Positions 1 through 11,209 of a DNA stretch of 60,000 nt are shown one piece after another; position 1 is the first letter of the stretch; every line of letters begins with the position of its first letter. The stretch lies in contig MNCI01006534.1 of the NCBI GenBank assembly GCA_015680685.1, forward strand, positions 220,253 through 280,252. The letters are read 5' to 3'. Both the position numbers and the translations under genes were made by a program. This DNA is from Gnetum montanum (lineage: Eukaryota > Streptophyta > Gnetopsida > Gnetales > Gnetaceae). The notes under the pieces are model-generated. The model was not told the DNA's origin and ran no database searches. It saw nothing but the letters and a program-made list of their open reading frames with translations.

Positions 1-1029
1 AGACCTTGATAAAGTTGATGTTGTTCAAGATTCTCTTTGCCTTGAAACTTCACATGATGGCTCCATTCTGTCGGCTACATTCAAGTTTAAAGTGTTTAGC
101 TAATTGAATCATTTATGGTGTTCTTATCCCGTTAGAGTTGTGTTTGCAGGATGACACGCCTGAGGCACTCGTACACAGATACACCTCATCATGACGAAAG
201 AGTATCACATTCTTCCTGACGCATGCAACTGAGTTAATCAATCTATTCATAAGTACATTCCCAATTCCTGATACATTCCCTATTCCCCATCATGCCCCCT
301 TATCCTATTCAATTACATCCCTTGGATACATTGTATCCTACTCACCCGAAGTTCTTGATACACTGTTTCACACTATGATTCTCTAAGCAGTTGCAATGCA
401 AAACACAATACATAGTACATGATACAATTGCAAGTGCATGAGCATGAGCATAGCACTGAAAGTAAGCTCTTTCAAAAAGACCAAACAAAAAACAAAAAAA
501 ACAAAAAGGTCAAAGAGCAAAATGCCTAGAAAAGGTCTTCATGACCCCGTTGACATCATAGACTAAAGACCATTGGCTCTTCTCATACAAGCCCTAGGCG
601 AGAAGGCAATTATCTTGGAAAAACACTCGTGTCTCAAATGATCATGTTGCACATCATCGTGTGGCTTTAGCTATTTACAACGAGCTCCCTTAAACATGAC
701 ACAATGGTCCCGTTTCTCCAAAGAACACACCTCCTATGCCTTGCTTCCAAGTCTGCTATATATTGGTTGTTGACAAGGACCAAAAACTGGTTTGTTCACA
801 TGAGAGCATTTCTCTCCCGCAGTTCAGACAATGACACCCTTTGATCAATCCCTAATCCCCTAATTACAACCTTCTTTCCTTAAATCCAATGTACTTTTGA
901 ACACAATGTGATGACATTCGGCCAGGGGCTGATGAACAATGTTTGATACCAGGTCGATCGTGGTGTTTTGTACTTCTTTGTCGACACCTCTTGGGTGGAT
1001 TCCTCCAGACATCAACAAAGAGGGGCGAA
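1..1029 (+). mobile_element. 3' internal end of an LTR retrotransposon (continues left of the window)
   Basis: No coding frame is recognisable here. It is assigned to an LTR element because it ends in a purine run (AAAGAGGGGCGAA, 1017-1029) of the kind that primes plus-strand synthesis, followed at once by an LTR that starts TG. The strand is therefore plus. An A-rich stretch lies near 485-505. Gag and pol of this element would lie outside the window. The superfamily cannot be told from this part. Confidence 0.5.
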
Positions 1030-1129
1030 TGAAACACCAAAAAATTTCAGCTTAACACTTTGAAATGAGAACAACTCAGTGCTTCAACATCTGAAAGTTC
1101 AAAAATTAGACTAATGAGCATGAATCTTG

Positions 1130-1975
1130 TCATGCATGCTGAGATCATGCTCAAGTCACACTACCGGCGTGCATGCAGCGCGCGTGTAGGGTGCGTGCAA
1201 CGTTCGCAACCTTCAGAGCCTCCAAATCAAGTCAAAATGATCCTAATTTGAATGAGCGAGGCCCCCTCAGGACCCACTGATCACTACTCCAAGTTTCAGC
1301 ATCCAAAACCCAAGGTTTTAAGTCAAACTCATGCAAATCTTGCTACTCACACTGAGGTCACGCCCAGGTCATGCTGACAGCGTGAGTACACCATGAGTAA
1401 CTTCCAGAACCTTAAAATCAAGCTGAAATGATCTAAATCTGAGCAATGAAAGATACCTTTGAAGTTCACTGATGATCATTGCAACTCCTAGCCCTTAGAA
1501 TTCTGATTTTAGGTCCAAAAATACACCATTTTTAGCACTCATGCTGAGGTCATGCTAGAGTCATGCCTAGCTCACGCTGACAACGTGAGCCCAATGTAAG
1601 TTACAAAATGACCTGGATCAAGGCACGAACAGGCTCATACTCAAAATGCAGGTTGTCCACAAGGTTAGGCAGCAATTACACTTGAAAGATAAGTCTCAAA
1701 GATCAAGATTTGGTGTGAAATGTACCATCCCAACTTGCTCATGCTGAGGTCACGCTACTAGCATGAGACCAACGTGAGCTGCCAAAAGTGGCCTAAATCC
1801 AAGCACAGATAAGCTCAAATTAAACATGCAGGACATCCTCAAGGTCAGGTAGCAGTTACACTTCAAAAACAAGTCTTAAGGGTGGAATTTTGACACAAAA
1901 TGCATCATTTTTGGTCATGCACGCTGAGGTGACGCTGAGGTCACGCTGGCAGCGTGAGTCCAGCATGAGCACTAG
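1130..1975 (+). repeat. About 200-bp degenerate tandem repeats in the U3 of the LTR
   Basis: Five diverged units each carry a core like ATGCTGAGGTCACGCT followed by a CAGCGTGAG-like block. Cores lie near 1137, 1350, 1540, 1739 and 1920, so the spacing is about 180-210 bp. The text between cores is also shared (for example AAATCAAG/CAAGCACGAA-like and CTCAAAATGCAGG-like blocks near 1620-1660 and 1800-1840). The array ends about 440 bp before the TATA box, where enhancer repeats would be expected. Confidence 0.7.
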
Positions 1976-2416
1976 TCACGACCAAGAAAAAGCACTTCAG
2001 ACACACGTTGAGGGCACACCGGGACAAGATCAACTCATGCTAGTAGCCTTGATGAAGTAAAAACATCTCAAACAACCATAGGACCACTCATGTCAGCACC
2101 CTGCAGCAGCTAGTTCATGGATCGGGAAGTTTCAAGCGAGCCAAAATCAAGATCTCTTGTTGTACACTATCATTTTATTGTAAATTTGCAACATTTGTGA
2201 GCTTGTCAAGCTCTTACGCTTCAAATTGTATGCATGAGCATAATGTAAATTAATACAGATTGTAAGATACAGTGTATTCGATCTAAAACGTAGTCTACCA
2301 CATACGTCCAGTTCACACACAGCTGTGCATCGAACACCTGTCACACGATCCATTTTTCTCTCATCTCATAGCCATTGACCTCATTCACGAATCCTACTCC
2401 CATGCCTAGAAAAATG

Positions 2417-2424
2417 TATAAATA
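2417..2424 (+). promoter_or_regulatory. TATA box of the LTR
   Basis: TATAAATA, the only good plant-type TATA box in the 1030-2896 LTR. Transcription of the element would start about 30 bp further on, near 2450. Confidence 0.5.
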
Positions 2425-2896
2425 CCCTATTCATTGACATAAACGGGGTTGGCAATTTGGAAAAAGAAAACCAGCATCCTAAGCCCGGACGCATGTGATA
2501 CNAGCTTAATGTTCGACTTGCAACATTTTGATTGGTGCACATCTTGTCAATTAATACAACATAGTTCATTTTTCCTTCCATTGTGCTGTTCTGGTTCATT
2601 GTTTGCATTATCCCATTTCATTGTACGTTTCTGCATATATTCTATTTACGTTTACACACTATATTTCACATTTACGTTTCGTTGCATTATGCTCTCAGTT
2701 TTACACTTCATGGAAATAACCCCAGCACAAGCCATAGTCTATGCTCAGGGAAGTCCTTAGTTGATTTGCATGCAAACCATCCAAGGAACTCTTCCTTCGT
2801 TTTTCTAACTTGCCCTCACACGAAGGTAGGATCAGCTGTATCTCTTCGGAGATCTTTCGGCGTTCATTTTCCTCCAGCCTTACACCGACAATTTCA

Positions 2897-4965
2897 GACG
2901 GTATAGATAGTGGTCATAATGTCTTCTACCAGTTCCAATGGAATCGTGATGGACTAGCCTACCAATTCTAATATGATATTGCTCTTCTTTAGAGGAGGTA
3001 GGTTCCATGCAATATACATCTCATGAGAAATTAGATTAACATGATATGAGAGTCGAGAAGAGATTTGCATGATTCATTCCCAACAATCTACAAATAAATA
3101 AGAGGACTCCCAGGATTTGCTAATTTCCTAGAAAGGCTTTCAACATGGATCCAATTAGATATGGTGTGAGTAAGCATCACAATATGCATCCTTGGCGATA
3201 TTGGGTTTGAAGGGGACTCAAAGGAATTTGATATAAAGGAAGACAAAGGAATAGGGTTGTTAACCGTAGGTGTATCTGAGGGCTTAAGTGGACCATGTGG
3301 CTAGAAGAAAGATCTTTTCTTTGATTGAGTATTTAAACCACTCGATTGATAAACCAGTTGTAGATTAATAACCCTGGTAGTGTTGCCTTGTTGTGATTGA
3401 GTTGGGAGTTCACCCTACATAGGTGGAGTAGGTGGTAGATGTGCAGATGGAGAAGGAAGATGTGCAAGAACAGGAGGAGGATAAGGGTAAAAAGTGGTAT
3501 CCCTTCTTGCATGTGGAGAATGAGTTTGATAATAATTAGAAGGGTGGTAGCGAGATTGTAAAGTAGAAACATGACTAGAGGAGTCACATGAAGATAGGGG
3601 TTACTAAACGTAATACCCATATGGATCAGGTTGTCGATAAGGATATTTCTACGTTGGCAATGCTAACGCCCATCACTATAGTTGTTGCCACTATTGATAT
3701 TACTCATATGGTTACAATGGAGTTCCACTTGGATAATACTATTGTTGCTGATGGAACTATTTAGAATTGCATTGAGGATAAGACAATCTTTTGGGTGTTT
3801 GCCTTTGTGCTAGTTGTGGATTCAAGGCACACACCCCAAATTCTTGTAAGTGTGACAAAATAGGACAACATCTTTTAGGATGTTCATAATGGTAGATGTC
3901 ACATCCATCATCATCATTTGGTTTAGTTCCCACAACCTTCTATATTGTAGCAATCTTGTCCTTATCTCTTTAATAGGCATATTCAGCTTCCTTGTACCTC
4001 TTATGCTTATGATCACTACCTTGTTTCTTGGACTCTTCAACAATTTTTAGACCAGCTTGAAATTTGCTATCCATGGAGTCCCATAATTGATCAACCTTGG
4101 TTGTAATTTCAAATTGAAATTTTTGAAGCAGTAAGGCTTTCCTATTCACCACCTCATCAAGTGCTAATTTTTCCTCACTATCACAAATTGAACTTCTTGC
4201 TTGTAAATGGAAGGATCATGATTATACTCTTCTTCACTTTCTTGTTTTCTTAATTCTCCTTCCTCTTTAGCTACTTGCTCAATCAATCTTTGGATTTGAT
4301 GGGCATTTAATTCTGACAATCATCCTTGGGCATAGATGCCAAGTGTTCTCCTTATTTCAGATTGAAGTCCTTCTACAATGTGATAAAGTTGATCCAGTTG
4401 AGAATAACCATGGTCATGACATCTATGCATTAAGAAATAGTATCAGTTCATGGTGGCATCCAAGGGTTCATGTGTTCCTTGTTTCCATCCCTAGATCTAC
4501 CTTCTTAAGTTGGACACTCTAAAGCACGTTTGATATTTTTCATTGAAAATTCAAGTATTGTACTTCATTGTTTGATAGATTCTAGTTCTAAGGATCGATA
4601 CTAGTTCTTTGCTTCTTTAATGATTGTCCTTGGGAACAACTTAAGTTTTTGCCACTAATTCTCTATATTTTGCAAGGTACATGCATCTTGGATAGCTTAG
4701 AGATGGTTCTATAGATTTGAGTTATATTTCCCTTTGAACTCAGAGATATTGTTCATGTCTAGCTTTTTGATCTAACTATCCTTTACATGCCTTGTTGAAA
4801 TTCGTATTTCCTTTGCAATGTTTAGCATACTTTGGGTAGTAAGCAAAGGCTCGTTGAGGCCATGATTTTGATGCTTACGATGCCCTCTGCTACCCCTTCA
4901 CTCATGGCAATGGGTCTCTCTTGAATGGTCATGCCCTTGGTCTTGCCTTGCTTGATGGTCCCTTC
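2897..4965 (-). pseudogene. Family A Gypsy relic: protease fragment and gag (copy a)
   Basis: Read on the minus strand, this matches the gag-protease order of the better copies at 34816-37963 and 54981-57115. The segment at 2897-3040 corresponds to the protease end (LVEDIM-like, after the aspartic protease motif). The proline-rich post-gag linker lies at about 3330-3620. The zinc-knuckle region is frameshifted at 3822-3900. The helical 'VDQLWDSMDSKFQAGLKIVEES' region of gag shows at 3970-4130 in broken frames, and the capsid core runs to about 4850. There are many stops and frameshifts. The left end is cut by the LTR insertion at 2896. The right end abuts a second partial gag copy at about 4970. 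No function is expected. Confidence 0.75.
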
Positions 4966-4969
4966 AATC

Positions 4970-7222
4970 ATTCTGATCTCATTGGGGCTAGGCTGGAAGT
5001 TCGCCCTGCATGGATGGAGTAGGCAATAGCTATGTTGAGAGTGGAGGAACAAGTGCAGGAATAGAAGGAGGATAAGGATAAAATGTGGTATCCCTCCTAG
5101 AATGTGAAGAATGAGCTTTGTAGTATTTAAGAGGGTTGTAGTGATGTTGCAAAGGAGAAACATAATTGGAAGAGTCATGTGGAGACAAAGGTTACTAAAC
5201 ATCATACCCATATTGATCTGGTCAAGAGTATTGCTGCCTTGGTGGTGTCATCCCCCACAACTATGGTTGGTGCCACTATTGATATTGCTCATACAATTGT
5301 GTTGAAGTTCCTCTTGGATAATATTGTTGTTGCTAATGGAACTAACTGGGATTACCTTGAGGGTAAGGCAATCTTCTGGATGTTTGTCTCTTTACTAGTC
5401 ATGGATTCAAAGCATACACCCCAAACTCCTGTAAGTGTGACACAATGGGGCAACATCCCTTAGGATGTTCATATTTGCAAATGTCACATCCACCATTATC
5501 ATCTGATTCAATTTTTGCAATGCCCTTTATTGCAACTATCTTGTCCTTACCCCTTTGGTAGGCATGTTCAACTACTTTCCACCTTGCATGGTCACGATCA
5601 CTACTTTGCTCTTTTGATTCTTCAGCAATTTTTAGAGTAGTTTTGAATTTTTCATCTAATGAATCCCACATTTTATCTACCTTGGTTGAAATTTCATACA
5701 TAGATTTTTAAATTGGCAAGATCTTTCTATTCACCACCTTATCAAGTTGTGACTCTTCCTTACTATCACAAAATTGGACCTCCCTCTTTCTAATAAAAGG
5801 ATCCCTATTGTATTCTTCAGCACTTTCCTATTTCCTTAATTCTCCTTCTTATTTTGCTACCTACTCAATTAGCCTTTGAATCTTATGGGCTCTAAGTTTT
5901 GATAGTCTCCCTTGGGCATAGGCCCCAAGAGTTCTTCTTATTTTTGATTTAAGTCCATCTATGATATGGCAACATTATTCCCACTAAGAATAACCATGGC
6001 CAGGGCAGTAGTATATGAGAGAATAGTATCCACCCATGGTAGCATCCAAGGGTTCATGGTTTCCTTACTTCCATCCCTGGATCTACCTTCTCAGATTAGA
6101 CACTCTATAGTATGTCTGATACTTATCATTAAATAACTTTAGAATTGTACTCCACCTACAAATGGATTCCATCTCTAAGGACTGGTACCAGCTTTCTACT
6201 TCATTGATGAGTGTCCTAGGAAACAACTTTAATTTTTTCCAATCATTTTTAATATTTTTAAGCCATAGGCATTGTGAAAAGCTTGAAGATGTGCTTGTGG
6301 ATCAAAGTTATATCCCCCCTCAAATCTGGGAATATTGTTCATACCAAGTCATCTGATCCGACTATCTTTCACATGCATGGTTGGAATTTTTATGGCCTCT
6401 ACAGTATTTATCATGCTTTGAGTTGCCAACAAAGTCTCATCATCATCATTGTTTTGATGATGTCAATGATTTCCTCTACTACCCCTTCATTCATTATGGG
6501 CCTAACGATCATCATTATTGTCTCGTTGTTCCCCTTCATCACAATTGTTCTTTTTGTGACATTTGTCAAAACCAAAAGAGGAAGAAAAAGATGTAGATTA
6601 ACATGGTGAAGAGGGAGGAGGACTGCCACCACCATGGTGTCTGCCAACTCCTCTATGGTTTTCATGGCCACGTTTATCAATTCTCTTGTCATCTTGACGC
6701 TTGTCCAAGCCCTTGCCTTGGTTTCCATTTTTACCTGAACTTAGACTGCTGATAGTGGATTGTAGATTCAAGGCCACACCCTCATCACCAATAACAAGAG
6801 GTAGAGAATCTTCCTATTGAGAACCCCCAAAGGGAGGATCCTCATTGTCATCTTGGTTAAGTGGGAACAAGGGATTGGTGAACTGTTTCCCCTTCATAAT
6901 CTCATGGTGCTTCTCCTAGTGTTAATCTCTCCTGCATTGTGTTTCAATGGAACAGTAGTCTTGGTAGTCATAATCATGCACAATGTACTCCTCTTAAAGA
7001 TCCTAGATGCCCAATCTCTTAAGAGTTTGAAGCAGCATCTCGAGCACAGATCGATTAAGAGGCATTACAATGTTGCCTTTCATATCTCACCATCATAGTT
7101 GTTCATCCTAATGCAGGATGAAGGTGAAGTCAAGCACATACTCATTTGGATGAGTATACACCAAATTACATTCTTGAGGGATTGGTAGTTTAGTATCATC
7201 GTGCCTATGAGAAGAAGACATT
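4970..7222 (-). pseudogene. Family A Gypsy relic: gag (copy b)
   Basis: Minus-strand gag starting at an ATG at 7222-7220 (MSSSH...) just inside its 5' LTR, the same start as the copy at 37963. The capsid core is at about 6120-6450. The helical region 'VDKMWDSLDEKFK' and the compact zinc knuckle CDICKYEHPKGCC fall in the open stretch 5399-5701, and the proline-rich linker is at about 4985-5300. The frame is broken by several stops and shifts. Protease and everything after it are missing: the sequence stops at about 4970, where copy a begins again in the linker/gag region. The histidine and cysteines of the knuckle are intact. Confidence 0.8.
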
Positions 7223-7356
7223 GTGAAATACAAATAAGATATCAATGTGCTTATATGATTATATTTATCGTCAGAATGATTTTGACCTCAGGGTTCATCC
7301 AATGATGTTAATGATGTTCACTAAAACTAGAAAGTGCATGTTTCAAACAAAAAAAA

Positions 7357-7375
7357 TCCCTGGAAATGGTGCCAA
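7357..7375 (-). other. Primer binding site, tRNA-Asp type, decayed
   Basis: Directly inside the LTR the minus strand reads T then TGGCACCATTTCCAGGGA. The complement of a plant tRNA-Asp 3' end would be TGGCGCCGTTGCCGGGGA. There are four differences in 18, three of them G-to-A as seen on this strand. This fixes the element as minus strand and the LTR at 7376-8300 as its 5' LTR. Confidence 0.65.
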
Positions 7376-8300
7376 TGATGAGTGGCAAGTACCCCTATGC
7401 TCAACAATACGAATCACTAAGTGTTCACACGAAATTTGGTCAAATTTTGCGGACTCTATGTCTTTCGGTACACTATCCTCTAGGAAGTGAACTTGCTTTA
7501 ATAGTCATTTGTTATCTTTCCAATTACACTTGTGATGTACAAAGGTATGGTTAAGTGTAATCGAGGCATATGATTTTTATTATTTTATGTGTTATGTTCC
7601 TAGTGCTCTAAAATAGAGAAATGAAGTGATTTAATGGCTAATTTAATTTAAGTAATTAATCTCTAACTAATCCTAACATAAGTATCCAGTCCCACTTTCC
7701 ATACACATCCTAAATGCACACAACACTACTGGGCTACCAAGCATTAAGCGCTACTGGGATTACCAATTGTTGTATGTTATGGTTGAAGAGGTCATACTAA
7801 TGTGTTTAATCCATTTAGTTTAATTAATTAACTAATCAATTGAAGTCTAGTTTAGCTTAATTAACTACATAATTAATGAAAATAGTAAATGCAGTAATAA
7901 ATCATTAATCTATTCCAACTGCTACAAAGTTTAATCAAAAAGCTCATCTTTATTGTCATTCACACTAGTGTGCTAAGGTACATTAGTACTCGAATAAAGA
8001 TCCATACACTTTCTTACTTCTGCTACAAGCACTCAGAAATATTTTAACTCTCAAATGACAAAACTGCAAGAGCTCTACCACAACTATGACATTCCTCCTC
8101 ATAAACACGACTAGTGAACATGTATTTATAGACTTTATTGTCAAGCTACATCGACAGGGCCCCATAAACATAGCAAACGCTACATTGACATGGCCCTGGC
8201 GACAAGGCAACACCACGTAGATGGGGCCATGTCGACGGGGGCCCATTGCTGAGGCCACATCAATGAGGACCCATCAATGCAACAATTTAACGCTTCATCA
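7376..8300 (-). repeat. 5' LTR of family A copy b (925 bp)
   Basis: On the plus strand it starts TGATGAGTGGCAAGTACCCC and ends GCTTCATCA, so read 5' to 3' on its own strand it runs TGATGAAG...CTCATCA. It aligns along its length with the LTRs at 32171, 42424 and 50157: the same opening block, the 'ACTGGGATTACCAA' block near 7755, the 'CTTTATTG' poly(A)-signal complement near 7949, and the TATA box complement at 8121-8130. Its U3 differs from the other copies: GATATC motifs are replaced by CATYGACRKGGCCC-like repeats. Confidence 0.85.
8121..8130 (-). promoter_or_regulatory. TATA box of LTR 7376-8300
   Basis: TATAAATACA on the minus strand, at the same place as the CTATAAATAA boxes of the sister LTRs. 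Upstream (8140-8280) lie four GGCCC/GACATGGCCC-like repeats. Confidence 0.6.
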
Positions 8301-9861
8301 TGCTACTCACATTCCTAAAGTTTGTTAATTCTTCTAGCTAGCACCCTTGTATAGTTCATTTCCTTGAATTTTTGCCAATAGCTTCTATTTTGTTTCATTG
8401 TAGACATGATGTTTATGCTCATATATGATGTAAAAAATGACTAGCTTCTTCACTACTTCTATTTAAGGCTTGCTTGTTGTGAGGAAGTTAAGGTTAACAT
8501 ATTGTATGCTAACATATTCCATGGAGTATGTTGGATTTTTAATGATCATGTCTCTTTGATTGATTTTAATTTTTTTAGCATTGTCAATGATGTTGATGAT
8601 TGTCTTATAAGAAACTTAATTAGGATCATTGTAGATGTTGGCTAGTTAATCCTTCACATTCTTTAATTCTTACTTATTTTATCTCTTTTTGAAATCAAAC
8701 ATGGATCCTATTTTGATTCTTAATTATTTTCGCTTAAGTTTATCCTACCATGCTAAAATTTCAACAACTAATCGTTCTCCCAATTGTTACTCTTTTAGCA
8801 TGGATAGGGTTCTATATTCACATGTCCGCTTAGCAAATTCTAAATTTGCATTATCTTACTTTTGTTTAATGCATTGGACATATTATTCATATACATTATG
8901 CTTTTATCTAATATTGTCCAATGCATAGTTCTTTACAACAAGCTTTTTTTACTTCATTTTCCAATTTAACTACCCTCTTTTCGAGTCACAATGACTCCAC
9001 TTAAGCCTTCGAGGCTTCTAGCATAGCCTATTCCATTTGCTTTCAAGCTTCATGGGTACCAACTAGTAATTAGATGTTCTGTACTTGAGAAAACATCTAT
9101 ATATTATCCTGTTACAACATGTCAACTAGATCCTTCTATCCTTGCAAAATTATTTTTTCACAATCTTACAAGAACACCTCCACAAATTAGACATTTGGAT
9201 ATCTAATTCTTAGTTATAAATACTCTTCAAAATGATATAACCCTCAAAAAATTGATGATCATGAAATGAATATGCACACCCCTCCAATCAAATATGAACT
9301 TAGCCTACCACCCATGATTTAAAAATGGTAGGGAAATTGATGAATGATGATAAAATTAATAAAATCCATGTGATACAAATGTAATTAGTGCAACTAGGAA
9401 AAGTAATATGAATGAGAAGTGAGAGATTAATATGTGGTGAATAAAGAGTACTTTATTCAATTGAATGATAAAGTTTACCTTCTATGAAGGGCCAAAAGAT
9501 ACAATGTATGGGACCTGAATTAGAATTTAAAATTAATGAATATATGTTATTTTATTAATAAAAAACAAGGTTATAATGATAAATTTTATTATCTTATGGC
9601 TTTCAAGAAGGATGTAAAGCTTGTCAACATTGTTTGGTACTGATTTGAGATGCAAATAGGGTTAGTTCTTAATGTTGTTCCAAAGGTGACATTGATGCTA
9701 GGTGACACTGACATTAGCCTTGGTGATGTTTCTAGTAGTACTATTAATGCTGGCATTGAGCCTAGTGATGTTGACACTAGGTAGGTGATGTTAACAGTAG
9801 TGTTTATATGTCCACATCAAGTGTTGCAGGTGGTTGAGGAGAGTGTTGTGGTGTAGGTGTG
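8301..9861. other. AT-rich spacer without recognisable gene
   Basis: No coding similarity seen on either strand; open frames are under 80 codons and have no familiar motif. From about 9675 to 9800 the text is made of degenerate GATGTTGACACTAG/GACATTGATGCTAG words, a short imperfect repeat cluster just outside the chromovirus LTR. Confidence 0.5.
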
Positions 9862-10485
9862 GATCAAGGTCACTATAATTTTTTTTAACCCTTCAATTAG
9901 AAATATAAAGGATCCACAAATTCCATATCACAAATCACAACTCTCACACACTCAATAATATTTCAAAGTACAAGGCTCTACAATCTTATGATGATTGTCC
10001 TTAATGCATGGCTCAATCAAACCAGATTTAACAATATAGATCTAAGATCCAACACATACATAGAGAGTTATGGCCAAGATCATAAATATAGATCTAACCT
10101 TAGAGATACACACCATTCTCATCCAATTTCTCTCTCTCCAAACTCTTCATTTTTTTCTCTATTGTTATAGTTTTTGGGCTACTGTTCTTGCTCATAGTCA
10201 AAACTGGCAATCTAACCATTACATTTATCTCAAATAAAGAGATAAAAAATTGGAATTAGTTTTCCCCAATTGATCTCCACTATAGGATGTGCCATCTCAA
10301 AGTTTATTTTGGACTGTCTACCAACTTTTTTTAATTTTTTATTTTACCCTTGGTACTCGTAGCAAAGACATCACTAATTTTTTTTAAGCTTTGTAGCCTA
10401 CAACAAAGACATCTTTCCAACTCCCTTAACTTGCAAATCAACCTATAGAAAAAAGCACAAGGAAATTGAAAGAGGTATTCATACA
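9862..10485 (-). repeat. 3' LTR of a chromovirus remnant
   Basis: Shares long runs with 13690-14411: 'TTTTTTTAACCCTTCAA', 'AATCAAACCAGATTT', 'GCTATGGCCAAGATCA'-like, and 'CACAAGGAAATTG' near its right end. On the minus strand it begins TGTATGAATA (10485). The left limit is approximate because the two copies fade between 9840 and 9880. It lies downstream of the chromodomain, so it is the 3' LTR of a minus-strand element. Confidence 0.7.
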
Positions 10486-10569
10486 GTAACTCTTTCATCC
10501 TTTAAAAGGAAAATTTTGGTGAACAAGGGAGTAGGAATAGAAGTAATCCCTTACTTAACAAGTTTGGTC

Positions 10570-11040
10570 TCATGTACCCATACATCATCATTAGTAGTTT
10601 TATCCTTCCAATGGATTAAGTACTCATGCATCTTTACTCCATGAGTGCTAGAAGCTTCTCTCTTCTTGATTATAATTATCTTCATTTCCTATGAAGGATT
10701 AGACTTATCAATAACCCCCTTCAACTCATTGATGCTACCCTATATGATTTCATCATCCACTAGTCCATGATAATAAATAAGATCTAGAAAATTAAAATTA
10801 AAAGACATACCCACATCATTTGGTAAGTTAATTTCAAAAGCATTATCACTAATTTTATCCTTTATCTTTAAAGAACCCATTTTCTTAACTTTTAGCTTTG
10901 CAAAGTTGACACCTCTCAACGTCTTCTTCTTCAATTACACCCAAATAGGACTACCAATAGCAAAATTTGGCATCCTCTTATCCTCATTCCTCTTAATGAC
11001 TCTTTCTTCAACCTTCTTCTTGGTTTTTGGAAGTCTTCTA
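10570..11040 (-). pseudogene. Gypsy integrase C-terminus with chromodomain
   Basis: On the minus strand, 'FAIGSPIWV' then, after one stop, 'FAKLKVKKMGSLKI' and 'NAFEINLP' are the integrase C-terminal beta-barrel of plant chromoviruses. After another break, 'EYLIHWK...DDVWV' (about 10575-10660) has the aromatic positions of a chromodomain, the module that targets integration to histone-marked chromatin. There are several in-frame stops. The integrase core, RNase H and RT that should precede it are absent: sequence upstream of about 11040 jumps to unrelated and then gag/protease-like text, so this is an internally deleted element. Confidence 0.7.
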
Positions 11041-11209
11041 ATCCTTTCTCCATCATTAAAATAACAAGGTAGATTTCCTTCACGTTGCTCATCTTTTTGA
11101 CAGCCAAGACAATCAAATTCATCACTATCAATGTCCACATCAACATCAATAATTACATTTTCATATTGACTATTACTATAGCCACTATTATCAAATGCAA
11201 AATCAGACA

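Larger units (their letters stand above)
1030..2896 (+). repeat. 3' LTR (about 1.87 kb), TGAAA...TTTCA ends
   Basis: The segment starts TGAAAC directly after a polypurine tract and ends ATTTCA, giving 5-bp inverted ends (TGAAA/TTTCA). Its right end is supported independently: the older minus-strand protease relic resumes within a few bases of 2897, so this element inserted into that relic. A TATA box sits at 2417-2424 and leaves a long U3 filled with about 200-bp repeats. The other LTR is outside the window, so identity between the two LTRs and the target duplication cannot be checked. One 'n' at 2502 marks a contig join. Confidence 0.6.
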
